64,000 nt of DNA, taken from positions 1-64,000 of the forward strand of contig NW_003314333.1 of NCBI RefSeq assembly GCF_000143415.4, written 5' to 3'. The notes beneath the pieces were generated by a model, which saw only the letters and a program-made list of their open reading frames with translations, had not been told where the DNA came from and did no database searches. The stretch comes from Selaginella moellendorffii (Eukaryota > Streptophyta > Lycopodiopsida > Selaginellales > Selaginellaceae). The position numbers and the translations under genes were made by a program. Position 1 is the first letter of the stretch. Each line of letters opens with the position of its first letter. Below are positions 22,301-32,292 of the stretch, piece by piece.

Positions 22301-23080
22301 CTTCCTCTTGCTGAGTTCTCCTATAACAACTCTGTTCACTCCTCTCTTCGAGTTTCCCCCTTCTTTGCAAACTCTGGCCGAAATCCCCGATTCAATCTCT
22401 CACTTCCTTCTCCATCTGAATCCTCTCGTTCAAATCCCCGCTCTGAGGCATTTATCTCCAACCTCCAGGAAATCCACAACTCCATCTCCTTCCACCTCCA
22501 TCGTGCTCAGGAATCTCATAAAACATTTGCCAATGTCCATCTTCAGGATTGTCCCCCTTACAATATCGGGGATAAAGTCTGGCTCCTCAGGCGAAATATC
22601 TCCACCACCAGACCCTGTCCAAAACTCGATTTCAAACGCCTTGGTCCTTTCCCTATCACTGCCATCATTAATCCTGTCACTTATCGCCTTGCACTTCCCT
22701 CCTCATATCAAATTCACCCCGTTTTTCACTCCTCTCTCCTTGAGCCTTATATTCCCAGTCCTATTCCAAATCGGGTCATTCCTCCGCCTCCACCAGTGCA
22801 GCTCGAGGATGGGTCTGAGTACGAGGTTCAGGACATCCTTGATTCCAAGATTTCACGGTCTAAACTCTACTATCTGGTGGACTGGAAGGGTTACGGACCT
22901 GAGGAACGCACTTAGGAACCTGTGGACAACCTGATTCATTCTCCTGACCTTGTTCAGGACTTCCACCGACGCTATCCTTCTCGTCCCAGTCCTCATTCTT
23001 TTTCTCCATCTCCCATCCCTCGCCGCTCATCTCATCCTCCTCTTCGTTCTCGTTCACATCCTCGTTCCACTCGTTCTTGA
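19256..23080 (+). pseudogene. pol: Ty3/gypsy Pol, domains complete, three nonsense codons
   Basis: A single frame from ATG 19256 to TGA 23078-23080, interrupted by TAA 20819, TAG 21263 and TAG 22913. Protease: ALLDSGATSCF (near 19500). RT: VIDYRGLN, KIDLRGAYN, MPFGLTNAP and YLDDILIYS, the YLDD active site near 20615. RNase H: EADASDFAIGAVLSQ. Integrase: the H-H-C-C zinc region (GHFGIVKTYELV, CDTCARNK), then the catalytic D in MDFLSDLPS, D in DRGPQF and E in TDGQSERT. The C-terminus has a HPVFHSSLLEPY motif and a chromodomain (YEVQDILDS, YYLVDWKGYG). The last stop sits exactly where chromodomains have Trp. Chromodomains steer integration to particular chromatin. Confidence 0.93.
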
Positions 23081-23091
23081 GGAGGGGGTGC

Positions 23092-23478
23092 TGTCAGGAA
23101 TCCCCCAATTCTTGCCACATTCTTGACTCTCGCCGGATTCCTGACCTGCAGACCACATTCCTGACTCTCGAGACACTTCCCTATTCCTGACTCTCGAGAC
23201 ACTTCCCTATTCCTGACTCTCGAGACACTTCCCAATTCCCGAGTCTCGAGCCACATTCCTGATGATGATGTGGCGCCTCCTCGACCTCAGCTATATTTAG
23301 GCCGTCCTCGATCCAAGAGTGGTGGAGCTTCATCAACCTATAGTATATATAGGTTAGCCTTGTTCCATTTCTCCACAATCTGAATCAACGCCAGTCTAAG
23401 GCGTCTTCTTTGTTTTCACTAGCTTTTTCTCTTTGTCTTTAGCATTTTCCAGCCTTGATCTTGTTGGGGGTCTTGACA
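23092..23478 (+). repeat. 3' LTR of the Ty3/gypsy element
   Basis: 387 bp. Differs from the 5' LTR by two extra copies of a 26-bp unit (CTGACTCTCGAGACACTTCC start) and about five substitutions. Confidence 0.92.
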
Positions 23479-23483
23479 CATGG

Positions 23484-24613
23484 TACCTTTGAGTGTTGGT
23501 CATAGGATTGGACACGTGGAGCACTTGGATCAAGTGCAAAGGTTGAGTAGTAGGGATGTCATTCTCGGGGCTAGCAAGCCCCAAGTTCGGAATAGGACTT
23601 ATGGAGGTTGTGAGTGAGCTCTTCCAAATAATCGGAGGTGTGGTTAAGTGATTAAAGTGGAATGGAAAATTTAGTTGCTTACATATAGTAGAGGGAGGAT
23701 TCTAGTGGAACAAATTTGGCCAGGAAAGTTCAATGTGAACAAAGAAGGCTATACCCACGTGATGGGTGATGATAGAACCATTGAGGAGTTCAAGGCTAGA
23801 ATGAACATAGATGGACAGGTGGGGTAACTTAGTAAAGTGTTCAAGAGCCAATTTTAACTCCCCTGAGAGAGCAGATGGTTGGATGCTCCCAATCCAAGTG
23901 TGGGTGGCACTCCCTACTTGGATATCTAGTATGGTTCTTTGGAACCTTGCTTTAGCCACATGGCTAAAACATCTAGAAGTGGAAGGTGGGGAGATTACCT
24001 ATAAGGCCTTTTGTTAAGCTGCGGTGTTTCAATAAATCATTCTAAAGTCTTGAATTGTGGAAAAGAAGAAGAGCAATCCTTTTGTGTAGTGATTAAGGAT
24101 ATGGTCACATGGCAAGAAAGTCCTAAAGGTCAATAGGACTTAGTGGTCAGGCCTTCAACCCTTGACCCAATGGTGGTGTTCGTAAGCACAGCTATAAATC
24201 GAAAGAGATTTAGTAAGGACCGAAGAAGGGATATTGGGGAAAAGTGTTCCTTATGTCTCTAGGCATCTTAAGAATGCCAAGGTGTGATCATGGGATGTCC
24301 ACTCATGGATAGATGGCTCAGTCTTTGGGAGATAAAACTATGGTACAGGTGGTCTTGGACTACCTATGGAACAAAAGTGAATGGATATAGCCTTAATATA
24401 ATAGGCTAATATATCAATGGTACCTTTGGGTGTTTATTATAGGATTGAAAACATAAAGCACTTAGACCAAGTGCAAAGACAAAGTGGCATAAATGCTATT
24501 CATGGGATTAGCATGTTCCCGAAGTCGAGAATAAAACTTATGAAGGTTCTGCTCCAAGTGGTCAATTATATGGTTAAGTTGCTAAAGTAGAATAGAAAAT
24601 TTTGTTGTTTACA
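23484..24613 (+). mobile_element. Long-LTR family: end of the split copy and a second LTR body
   Basis: 23484-23683 is the end of the copy interrupted by the Ty3 element. From 23684 a second body begins (TATAGTAGAGGGAGGATTCT), follows the same order as 17215-17940 plus 23484-23683, and ends TTGTTTACA at 24613. The next bases hold TGGTATCGGAG (24617), a tRNA-Met-type primer site, so 24613 is a genuine LTR end. Confidence 0.7.
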
Positions 24614-24616
24614 ATT

Positions 24617-25400
24617 TGGTATCGGAGTTGTTCTTTATTCTGACTCTTATTGGTGGTTAAATATATCACCACTTGATATCAGCATCAGAAGGTCCCAAGA
24701 TTGAGTCTATCCTTAAGAAGTAACATGTCGAAAAGGCATGACTCTCCACTTGAGTTTGTATATGAACATGTATGCAATGTGGTGGATAAAAAGAGGTGGG
24801 AAATATAATTTATACAATATAAGTGTTGGGCCTATTTGCAAACCACATAGTCTGGATCACATACTCAAGGACAAACAAGGTTCTTCTTGCTGACAGCTGA
24901 TTCTACTGCGAGTCTAAAGTTTATGTTGTGAGAATAACGATCCATGGAAACAAGAGTGTTTTGGAGGTCTGTGGTAGTCCATGTGGCAGAAGTACTCACT
25001 CAAATCCCTTGCAGGTGACTGGCGTGCCTAGAGTGCTGCCCATTGTCCATGCGCAAAGCGTTACCCAAAGTTCAAAGAGCATAGCGGCCCCAAGATTATA
25101 CCTGCTATACAGGCCTGAGCCAAGCCAAGTGCTATGACCAAGCGGGACTCGTGGCAAAGGTTGGGATATAGAAGCACACATCCCTCCAATGTTTCACTCT
25201 CTCATTTGCTAGGCCGGGCCGAATTGCTCTCACTCTGCACAGTGAGGAATGGAATCCATTTTACTCTTGAGTGAAAAGTACATAGTTTTTAAATTTACAC
25301 TCTCAATCAATTTCGACATGAAGACCTCGATGAAGCCCCACTTACTCTGCACCGTCTTTGTTGCAGATAACATCCCTGGCTTCATATGCCGCTAACAGTG
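24617..25400 (+). other. Long-LTR element leader and unassigned sequence
   Basis: Starts with the primer site TGGTATCGGAG. No gag or pol is recognisable. The rest, to about 25400, is unique sequence with only short ORFs; I see no gene. Confidence 0.4.
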
Positions 25401-25499
25401 GTTGTAGCCAGGCCTCGCAGGCTTTCGAGAAGATGGCATGGACGTGGTTTCAGGCAAGTGTGTTACCATGATGTTCTCCCAAACTTTTCAAAGCTTTAT

Positions 25500-26825
25500 T
25501 TACATTGAGGAACCTCGCAACCAAGAGCTTGCAATCGCCCAACAATCCATCTCTCTCACCTGGAGCAACACATACAAGAGTATGGCACAAACACATCCCA
25601 CTGCGAGATTGGATGCCTGCGAGATGGCAATGCAGCAGTCCCTCCTACTAGTTTGATCTGGGCACGCCATCGCCAGCTCCACCCCGGAGAAGAGCAGCAA
25701 GATCCCCAGCAGTCCCACTGGAAAAGCTGGCAGAATTCTCACCAGTGAGCCCCCCAAGAGAAGCCCCAGCACAAGCTTGCCACCGCTACCCCACTCGTGG
25801 CTCCGAAACGATACTGCCCGGCCAGTCCTCCAGCGCCATGGCAAACCAGGAGAGCTCCAAACCAGCAGCCCACCAAGTTCATGAGCCCCACGCTCACCGA
25901 GACTTTGGTCGGAGTCACGGCGTCCTTCTTGGCCGGGAAGAGATCGCTCAAGAGCTTGCAAACCGCCACCACCGAGTTGAGGATAGTGAGAGGGAGCTGC
26001 GGGATGGCAGCTCTCACAAACCGTCTTCCAGTCGTGGGAAGAGATTCGAGTGATCCGTGGCATGGCCGGGCCAAACTGGAGCTCCTTGAGAATGTGTGGC
26101 CTCCTCACGAATGCAGGATGATCCCGAGCACGAACACTGCCAAGGCAGCCGGGATCCTCTGGAAAAACTTCACGAGCTTTGACAATCTCGCTTGATGTTC
26201 TTCACGGTGCTCTTCATGATCATTGTGATGACGATCACCTTCACTGTTCGTCACAAAGTACTCGTAGCCCTCGCCGGATCCATTCACCAGCACGATGAAT
26301 GCGAAGCAAATCACTGCGAGGAGAATTCCATCCAAGCCCAGCTGTGGTCGATCACCCATTGCCTTGTCCCTTGATCCTTCATCACGTACTTGACAGCCTT
26401 GACCGCGAAAGAGCCCATGCACAAGCTGGATGCCACGAACCACCGGCAATGGCACGATCCAAGCCACGACCTGTGATCAAGCCCATGGTTCCAAGCACAA
26501 ACACGATCACAGACACAGTGATCCCCGCGGCCATGATCTCATCCACACTGAGATGCTTGGATTCGGTGAAGGCCACCGCCGCGATGGATTTCATGGGCTG
26601 GACAGGCATTGGCACGCCAAAGAGCACGCTGGTGAGAACGTTGTAGATGCCCGTGGCGATGAGAGACCAAGATCCATGCCATTGACGAGAGCTACAGCCA
26701 TGACGATCGGGATGAATGTGCCCAGGTCGCCCAGCGAGCCGCTGAGCTCCTGCCATGGCCGCCTGCACTGGAGATTGCTGCGCAGCCCTGTGCCATCACT
26801 GCGCCACTGACCTCCAAGAACCCTA
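25500..26825 (-). pseudogene. MOT1-type molybdate transporter, near full length, frame-broken
   Basis: Minus-strand peptides in family order: LGDLGTFIPIVMAVALVNGMDL, VPMPVQPMKSIAAVAFTESK, DEIMAAGITVSVIVFVLG, VVRGIQLVHGL, VRAAIPQLPLTILNSVVAVC, TKVSVSVGLMNLVGCWFGAL, FSGVELAMACPDQ and LYVLLQVREMD before a stop at 25500. This covers the whole of a MOT1 protein (molybdate uptake, about ten membrane helices). At least four frame changes separate the pieces, and the N-terminal ATG segment present in copy 1 (8011) is deleted. A H/D/E-rich loop (HHNDHEEHREEH) is shared with copy 1. Confidence 0.82.
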
Positions 26826-27663
26826 AATTTATATAGTCGGCTCTTGTATTTTACCAAGCGACCATTGGAAATGAGCAAAGAATTTTCTCTTTAATCATAC
26901 ATGATGATCTGTCAAAGAATACCCTCTTTAATCACGAGGACACAGAATCTACACTCACACTAGTTTCAAACAAAATTGCTACTATTTGCTAGTAGAATTC
27001 CTAGAATCTACACTTAAAGCTTGTTCTAGCACAACACCATGAGATCTTTGTCCTCAATTTCTAGACTTTGCTCCCAGCAAGCACATCCAATCCACTGAAA
27101 CTGGCTTGTAAGGCATGCTCCTCACAAGTTCCTCGGCCTCTTCCACACACCCAGCTCGCCCCAAGCAATCCACCATGCAGCAGTAACCTTGCCTCGATCC
27201 TTGGTAGTGGCGAGATGCCCTTCTTGGGCGTGCGCCAAGAACATAATGACCCACAAGTGGCAATCACGTCGCTCCATGGAGTCAAACACTGCTAGCGCGC
27301 GCTGGATCTTGCCCAGCTTGCCATACCGAAGGATGATGAGATTGGAGAGGTAGTAGCAATCGCCAGGCAGCATTTGCTTCTGGGCGATCTCGATCCGGGA
27401 ATGGGCATCGATCGCCTGCAAGGAATTGGTCGCGGAAGTGATGAGATCCACACACTCGGACTTGGACAGCATCAGTTTCTCTCGACACCGAAGCTAGCCT
27501 CTCACGAGATTAGAGAGAAGGGAGAGATTAGGGAAATTCTCGATGGCATCCTTCCAAAGTAGCGCTTCCCGGATCCCCTAGCTTGGTTTGTTCATTCTAG
27601 TGAGCCAACCCATTGCAAAGAGCTTTTCCTAGCTGCCTTCAAACAGTTTCCTTAGGCACTATA
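26100..27663. repeat. Segmental duplication, copy 2 (partner 7252-8870)
   Basis: Collinear with 7252-8870 from CTCCTCACGAATGC to TTTCCTTAGGCACTAT. The MOT1 sequence continues leftward beyond the duplicated block to 25500, so copy 2 is closer to the source locus. Confidence 0.9.
27054..27500 (-). pseudogene. PPR protein fragment, copy 2
   Basis: Minus-strand peptides YLSNLIILRYGKLGKIQRAL, AVFDSMERRDCHLWV and CMVDCLGRAGCVEEAEELVR with SMPYKP are PPR and E-type motifs. The frame changes between them, and most repeats expected of a plant PPR protein are missing. It lies about 230 bp upstream of the dead MOT1 copy, as in copy 1. Confidence 0.7.
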
Positions 27664-28570
27664 GATAGGAATAGAAATAAAGTGTGTAACTTGTGAACCT
27701 TAAAGTGAAATAAAAATGACATTACAAATATGGCAATAGCTAAGCAAACATCTAAACGCAGTTTTGCAAGTGTTTGGGGAGCAATCTTGTTTGAACATTT
27801 ACCCCAAAGATGAATTGGCAAGTAAGATTACTCACCTAGACACCTAAAGTAGTAAGAAACAAATGCATATAAATGAATAGCATGAGGCCTCATGCCAAGA
27901 AAATGACTTCATCCCTCCATAATACCTTAATCCAATCTACAAATAGATGGTCCAACCTCACACAAAAACATTAGTGTGAGGCCTCACACCAAGAAAAAAG
28001 GCCCACCCACCTCCTTTAGCTTAGTTTCTCGACACCAATCTCTCTTGCATGCATGTTTATTGCATAAGTGAATAAGATTGTCATCAAGAAACTGAGATAA
28101 ATATCACAAGCAATCTAAGTGTGAGGCCTCATACTAGTAATCTTCATCAACACATTGTGACTGGACTCATGCTTAAGGATTAGCATGAGGCCTTATGCTA
28201 AAGTGCTAAAAAGATTTTGGTTTGTCTAGTTTCTTGATGGTAATCTTGCTCGAATGTCTGTCCATGGGACAAGTAATATTATTATCAAGGAATTGGCAAA
28301 CACACCCCATCCATTCCAAAGTGTGAGGCCTTATGCTAATAACCTCCTATAGAATTACCTCCACTACCCCTTTCATACACCCCATCCATTCTTGAGTCCT
28401 CTTACTATTAACCTCCTATAGAATTACTTCCATTACCCCTTTCACTTAGCATGAGGCCTCACACTAGGATCCATTCTCTCCCATTTCAAAAATATTTTAA
28501 GTAATTCTAATAAGTTCTTTCATATTTCTAGGCCCAGCAATCTAAAACACTTCTACATGAGTCCATCAGA
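27664..28570. repeat. Intergenic DNA with six GTGAGGCCTCAC-type palindromes
   Basis: Variants of AGTGTGAGGCCTCACACT occur near 27880, 27973, 28117, 28181, 28321 and 28446. A 35-bp direct repeat (AACCTCCTATAGAATTAC and onward) is at about 28343 and 28411. No gene seen. Confidence 0.7.
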
Positions 28571-28810
28571 GTGAAAAGAGGCTGCAACTCCACACAACCA
28601 CAAAAGTGGACATTAGAGATACAAAATGATGATCTAGTGTTGGTGGATCTTACCAACCCAAACAGTCCAATAGTCTATGGGATTGTCATCAAAGAAGAGG
28701 AGATTCCTAACAAAGACATGAACAGGGAAGGAGTGCCATTTATATGGAGCTTCAAAAGACATTCATCAGGAATATTGTTCAAAACTCAGAGTTTATTCCG
28801 TCAACTATAA
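28571..28810 (+). other. Unrecognised ORF, 79 codons, possible exon
   Basis: ATG 28571 to TAA 28808. The peptide has a protein-like composition (WTLEIQNDDLVLVDLTNPNS, YGIVIKEEEIPNKD, VPFIWSFKRHSSG), with a beta-rich start. Similar in-frame sequence may follow (VQNSEFIPSTI in another frame), suggesting a frameshifted longer gene. I do not recognise the family. Confidence 0.35.
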
Positions 28811-29913
28811 TATAGTCTGCAGAGAAGGAATTGATACAACCTTCACTGCTTATGGAATCCTCAAGGATAGACTAACCTTGTCAAGGGCATTGTTGTTGTG
28901 GACAGTCAACAATAGGATTCTAATTGAGAGACTTTTTGATTAGAGGGAAATAGAAGAATTGGAGCATCCATTCCATGACCTCTCCAATTACAATCCAAAT
29001 GATAGACATAATGTCGATCAAGTTGTTGATGATAAACATACATAAGCAATACATCCTTATTAACATCAACGTCCAATGATTAGGAGAGTGAGGACGATGA
29101 AGACAAGGTACAACACAATGATATGAAGAGGATAATAGTGAGACAAAAAGTGACAAGTGATGAAATTCAAGACAAGAGTCCTTCCTCATCATGAAAAAAA
29201 GAAGAAAATGATGATGAACCACCACAGAAGAGGATTAGATGTGAACTTTGGAGCAAGGTTGCAAGCAATAATGCATGGATGAGCCAGGGACAAAAACCTC
29301 CATACAAGCAAGAAAAAAAAGTGTCACACAATAAATAAACCAAGAGATGGTAGAAATGAAGGCTCCAAAGAGAGGAGCAAAAGGGTGAAATGATGACAGC
29401 ACAATTACAACAATAGGGGTGAAAAAAAAGACCAGTGTCGACAGGACACCCTTGTTGAAGTACAAGCACTACTACTTCAATGATCAAACAATCTACAAAC
29501 TCCTAATGTCTTGGTGCATCATTGATGCAGCTCTTTGTCCATGATGCCCTCAAGGAGCTGATGATTGTACAGGAGAACTCAATGGATCTAGGTGATGCAA
29601 ACCCAATCACTATAGACAAGGATGGTTGGACATTTGTCGAAAGGATAGGCAAGGAAACAACAAAAAATCCAACAGTCAAATTCATTGTCATGTCTAGGCA
29701 GCACTTGACAAAAGCAATGCAAGAGATCTCTTTTGATCTGATATACATAAAGAAGATGCAGGCAAAATTCTCAATATGATACATTTAGATCATGAAGGGG
29801 TCAACACCACAGGATACCATTATTGAGATATTCAATCTTGTGAACACAAAGGCAAAGAACCAGCACAAGAGTAGCCTCAATGACAAGCTTGTACATAGTT
29901 GCCACAACTAGGA
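28811..29913. other. Intergenic, one short ORF, no recognised gene
   Basis: A-rich sequence with many stops. ORF 29522-29779 (85 codons, VHDALKELMIVQENSMDLGD) may be a degraded transposon or gene piece; no family recognised. Confidence 0.3.
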
Positions 29914-31540
29914 TGTAAGTGACTAATTTTTCCATTCTATTTTAATTATTTAACCACATCTTCGACCACTTGGAGGAGTTTTATTTACAACCTCCATAAG
30001 TTCCAATTCAGGATTTGGGACTTGCTAGCCCCGAGAATGGCATCCATGCCACTCAACCTTTGGACTTGGTCCAAGTGCTCCACATGTCCGGTCCCATGAT
30101 CAACACCCTAAGGTACTATCGACATACTAGCTCGTTACACTAAGGCCATGCTTATTTACCTTGGTCACACAGGTGGTCCAACACTACTTGCATCGTAGTT
30201 CTGTCTTTCAAAGACTGGGCCATATGTTCATGAAAGACCATCTAAAATCCATTCCCTAGTATCTTTAAGATGCCTATAGATATGAGGAACAGCCTTCCCC
30301 AATATCCCTTTTACAGTCCCCACTAAGTCCCTTTTCTGTCCATGGTTGTGTTCGCCAACACTGCCACTGGAACAAAGCTCACAAGCCCGACCACTAAGTC
30401 CCACTGTCCTTTAGAACTTCCTCACCATATGACCATATCCTTGGTCACTACACCAGAGGACCACTCCTCTTCTTTTTCATAGTCTAGGACTTTGGGACAA
30501 TATTTTGGAACATCATGGCCCTATGCAAGCCTCATGGGTACTCTCCCCACCTTCTACTTTTAAGTGCTCTAGCTATGGGCTTAGAATGAGGTTCCGTTGA
30601 GCCATGCCAGGTATCCAAGTAGGTAGTGCCACCCACGCTTAGACTGGGAGTATCGACCATTCAATCTCCCGGGGGAACTAGAGCCGGCTCTTGAACACTT
30701 TACCAAGTTACCCTGCTTATCAATTCGTATTCACTTTAGCTTTAGATTTCTCAGTGGTTATCTCATCACCCAACAGCTAGGCATGGCTTTCTTGGGCCAA
30801 ACTGGCCTTTCCTGGCCAAACTAGCTCCACTGGGGTCCAACCCCCACACTCTCCCTACTATACTTTTGGAATCCCCCACACGCCCCCCCCCCCCTGGGGG
30901 ATGATCACTTTGGGCTTTCACCCAATAGCCTGTATTAGTATTCGGACCTAGACTTGGACTCGGACTCAGTCTCAGTCTCAGATTTGGACTCGGTCTCAGT
31001 CTCGGACTTGGTCTTGGTCTCGGTCTCGGTCTCAGTCTCGGTCTCAGTTCCATCTCGGACTCCATTTCGGACTCTATCTCGGGTCCATCTTAGCTTCCAT
31101 CTCGGGTCCATCTTGGACTCCATCTCGACTCCATCTCGAACTCCATCTCGGACTCCATCTCAGGTCCATCTTGGACACCATCTCGGGTCCATCTCGGACT
31201 CCATCTCGGGTCCATCTCGGACTCTATCTCAGGTCCATCTTGAACTCCATCTCAGGTCCATCTCGGACTCCTTCTTGGACACTTCCATATGTTATGTGTT
31301 GGTCCTTTTGTGTCCCTTTTCTAGAGACTCACTTATTGCTCACTTCATGTTTGTTCCTCAAGCACTTCGTTGGGAGTTCCACTCCTATTCTCAACTTTTT
31401 AAGTTGGAGCTTTTAGTCCAAACATGTTATGCTTATTTAGCTCTCACTTCAGCCACTACCACGTGGCACCCTTTTGGCTCCACTTTGGGGCTTAAGGATT
31501 TGTGTCTCACAACTCCACCACCCATAGATGAATTTTGATG
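29914..31540 (-). mobile_element. Long-LTR family copy, minus strand
   Basis: Inverse of the 15975-17940 plus 23484-23683 sequence. The LTR end CACTTACA lies at 29914, then the body, the TATAGTAGGGAGAG point near 30860, the minisatellite (30935-31285) and the leader with CCTTAAGCCCCAAAGTGGAG near 31480. No internal region and no ORF, so a solo LTR or an LTR-only remnant. A C14 tract lies near 30885. Confidence 0.7.
30935..31285 (-). repeat. GAGTCCGAGATGGA minisatellite, array 3
   Basis: Plus-strand reading: CTCGGACTCCATCTC and GGTCTCAGTCTC units, the inverse of arrays 1 and 2, with the same switch from 12-15-bp to 6-bp units. Confidence 0.85.
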
Positions 31541-32292
31541 TCCTCATTGAACGATAAATTATTTTATAAAGTAATATTAGTATGTATTACCCTTTCCATC
31601 TTTGGCACCTAGCCAATATTTGCCAATGGTTTGACACCAAAGGCTCATCATGCCTTGTCCATCCTCCAAAAAGCATAGTTTCTCTAACATAAAGACTCGA
31701 TCGACCACCTATGGTGGTTCTCTCCCTTTCATTAGTTTAGTTTTTGCTAAACTTGCTTGAGACTCTTCCTCTATCTCAATCCCATTACTTATTCTCGAGT
31801 AGTCTCAACTTTTATTGATATAACCATTCCACTTCAGAACTTTTGACAAAAATTCAACAGTCAAAAGGGAAACTTTGTTACATCCATGGACTTAGTTTAA
31901 TATGCCAACTATAAGAGCAAGAAATCTAAAAGATATCAATCAAATGAAGTACCTACATGGCTGCTTGTAAATAATCAAATAGAAGAGAAAGAAATGTTTT
32001 AAGAGAGACACCTAAGCTCAGGCTAAATACATATATATGGATTTACTATATATGACTATACATGAATTTAAAATAACTGAAATAATAATAATTATGACTT
32101 TTTAAACCAAATTTCTTAAATAAACTTAAATATGGATTGTTGTGCACTCAACATCGTCAACACATTATCTATGCCGTTTCCCTTACTGTCACCAATAGAG
32201 AATCCAGTCACCTACCAAAGGAAAACCAGAATCATAAGACTCGCTTTGTATCAAAGTCTAGCTGAATCACACCTGGAAAGCCTCCTTTACCA
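31541..32292. other. Intergenic, nothing recognised
   Basis: AT-rich, no ORF of note. It is the downstream flank of the minus-strand NTPase gene and presumably contains its 3' UTR. Confidence 0.5.

Larger units (their letters stand above)
17946..23478 (+). mobile_element. Chromodomain Ty3/gypsy LTR retrotransposon, nearly complete
   Basis: LTRs at 17946-18280 (335 bp) and 23092-23478 (387 bp) begin TGTCAGGAATCCCCC and end GGTCTTGACA. A perfect 5-bp target duplication, CATGG, stands at 17941-17945 and 23479-23483. Gag, then protease, RT, RNase H, integrase and chromodomain is the chromovirus order. A purine tract (GAGGAGGGGGTGC) precedes the 3' LTR. Excluding a 52-bp repeat expansion, the LTRs differ at about five sites, so insertion was recent. 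Three in-frame stops in pol make it non-autonomous. It lies within an older long-LTR copy. Confidence 0.95.

Noticed and set aside
26430-26810. Plus-strand 126-codon ORF
   Set aside because: Antisense shadow of the second MOT1 relic.
27880-28467. Possible CRISPR-like array from regularly recurring palindromes
   Set aside because: Spacing is irregular, repeats vary, and this is plant nuclear DNA.
28920-29487. Minus-strand ORFs with hydrophobic Phe/Leu-rich peptides
   Set aside because: They arise from A-rich plus-strand sequence; no domain and no homologous copy in the window.
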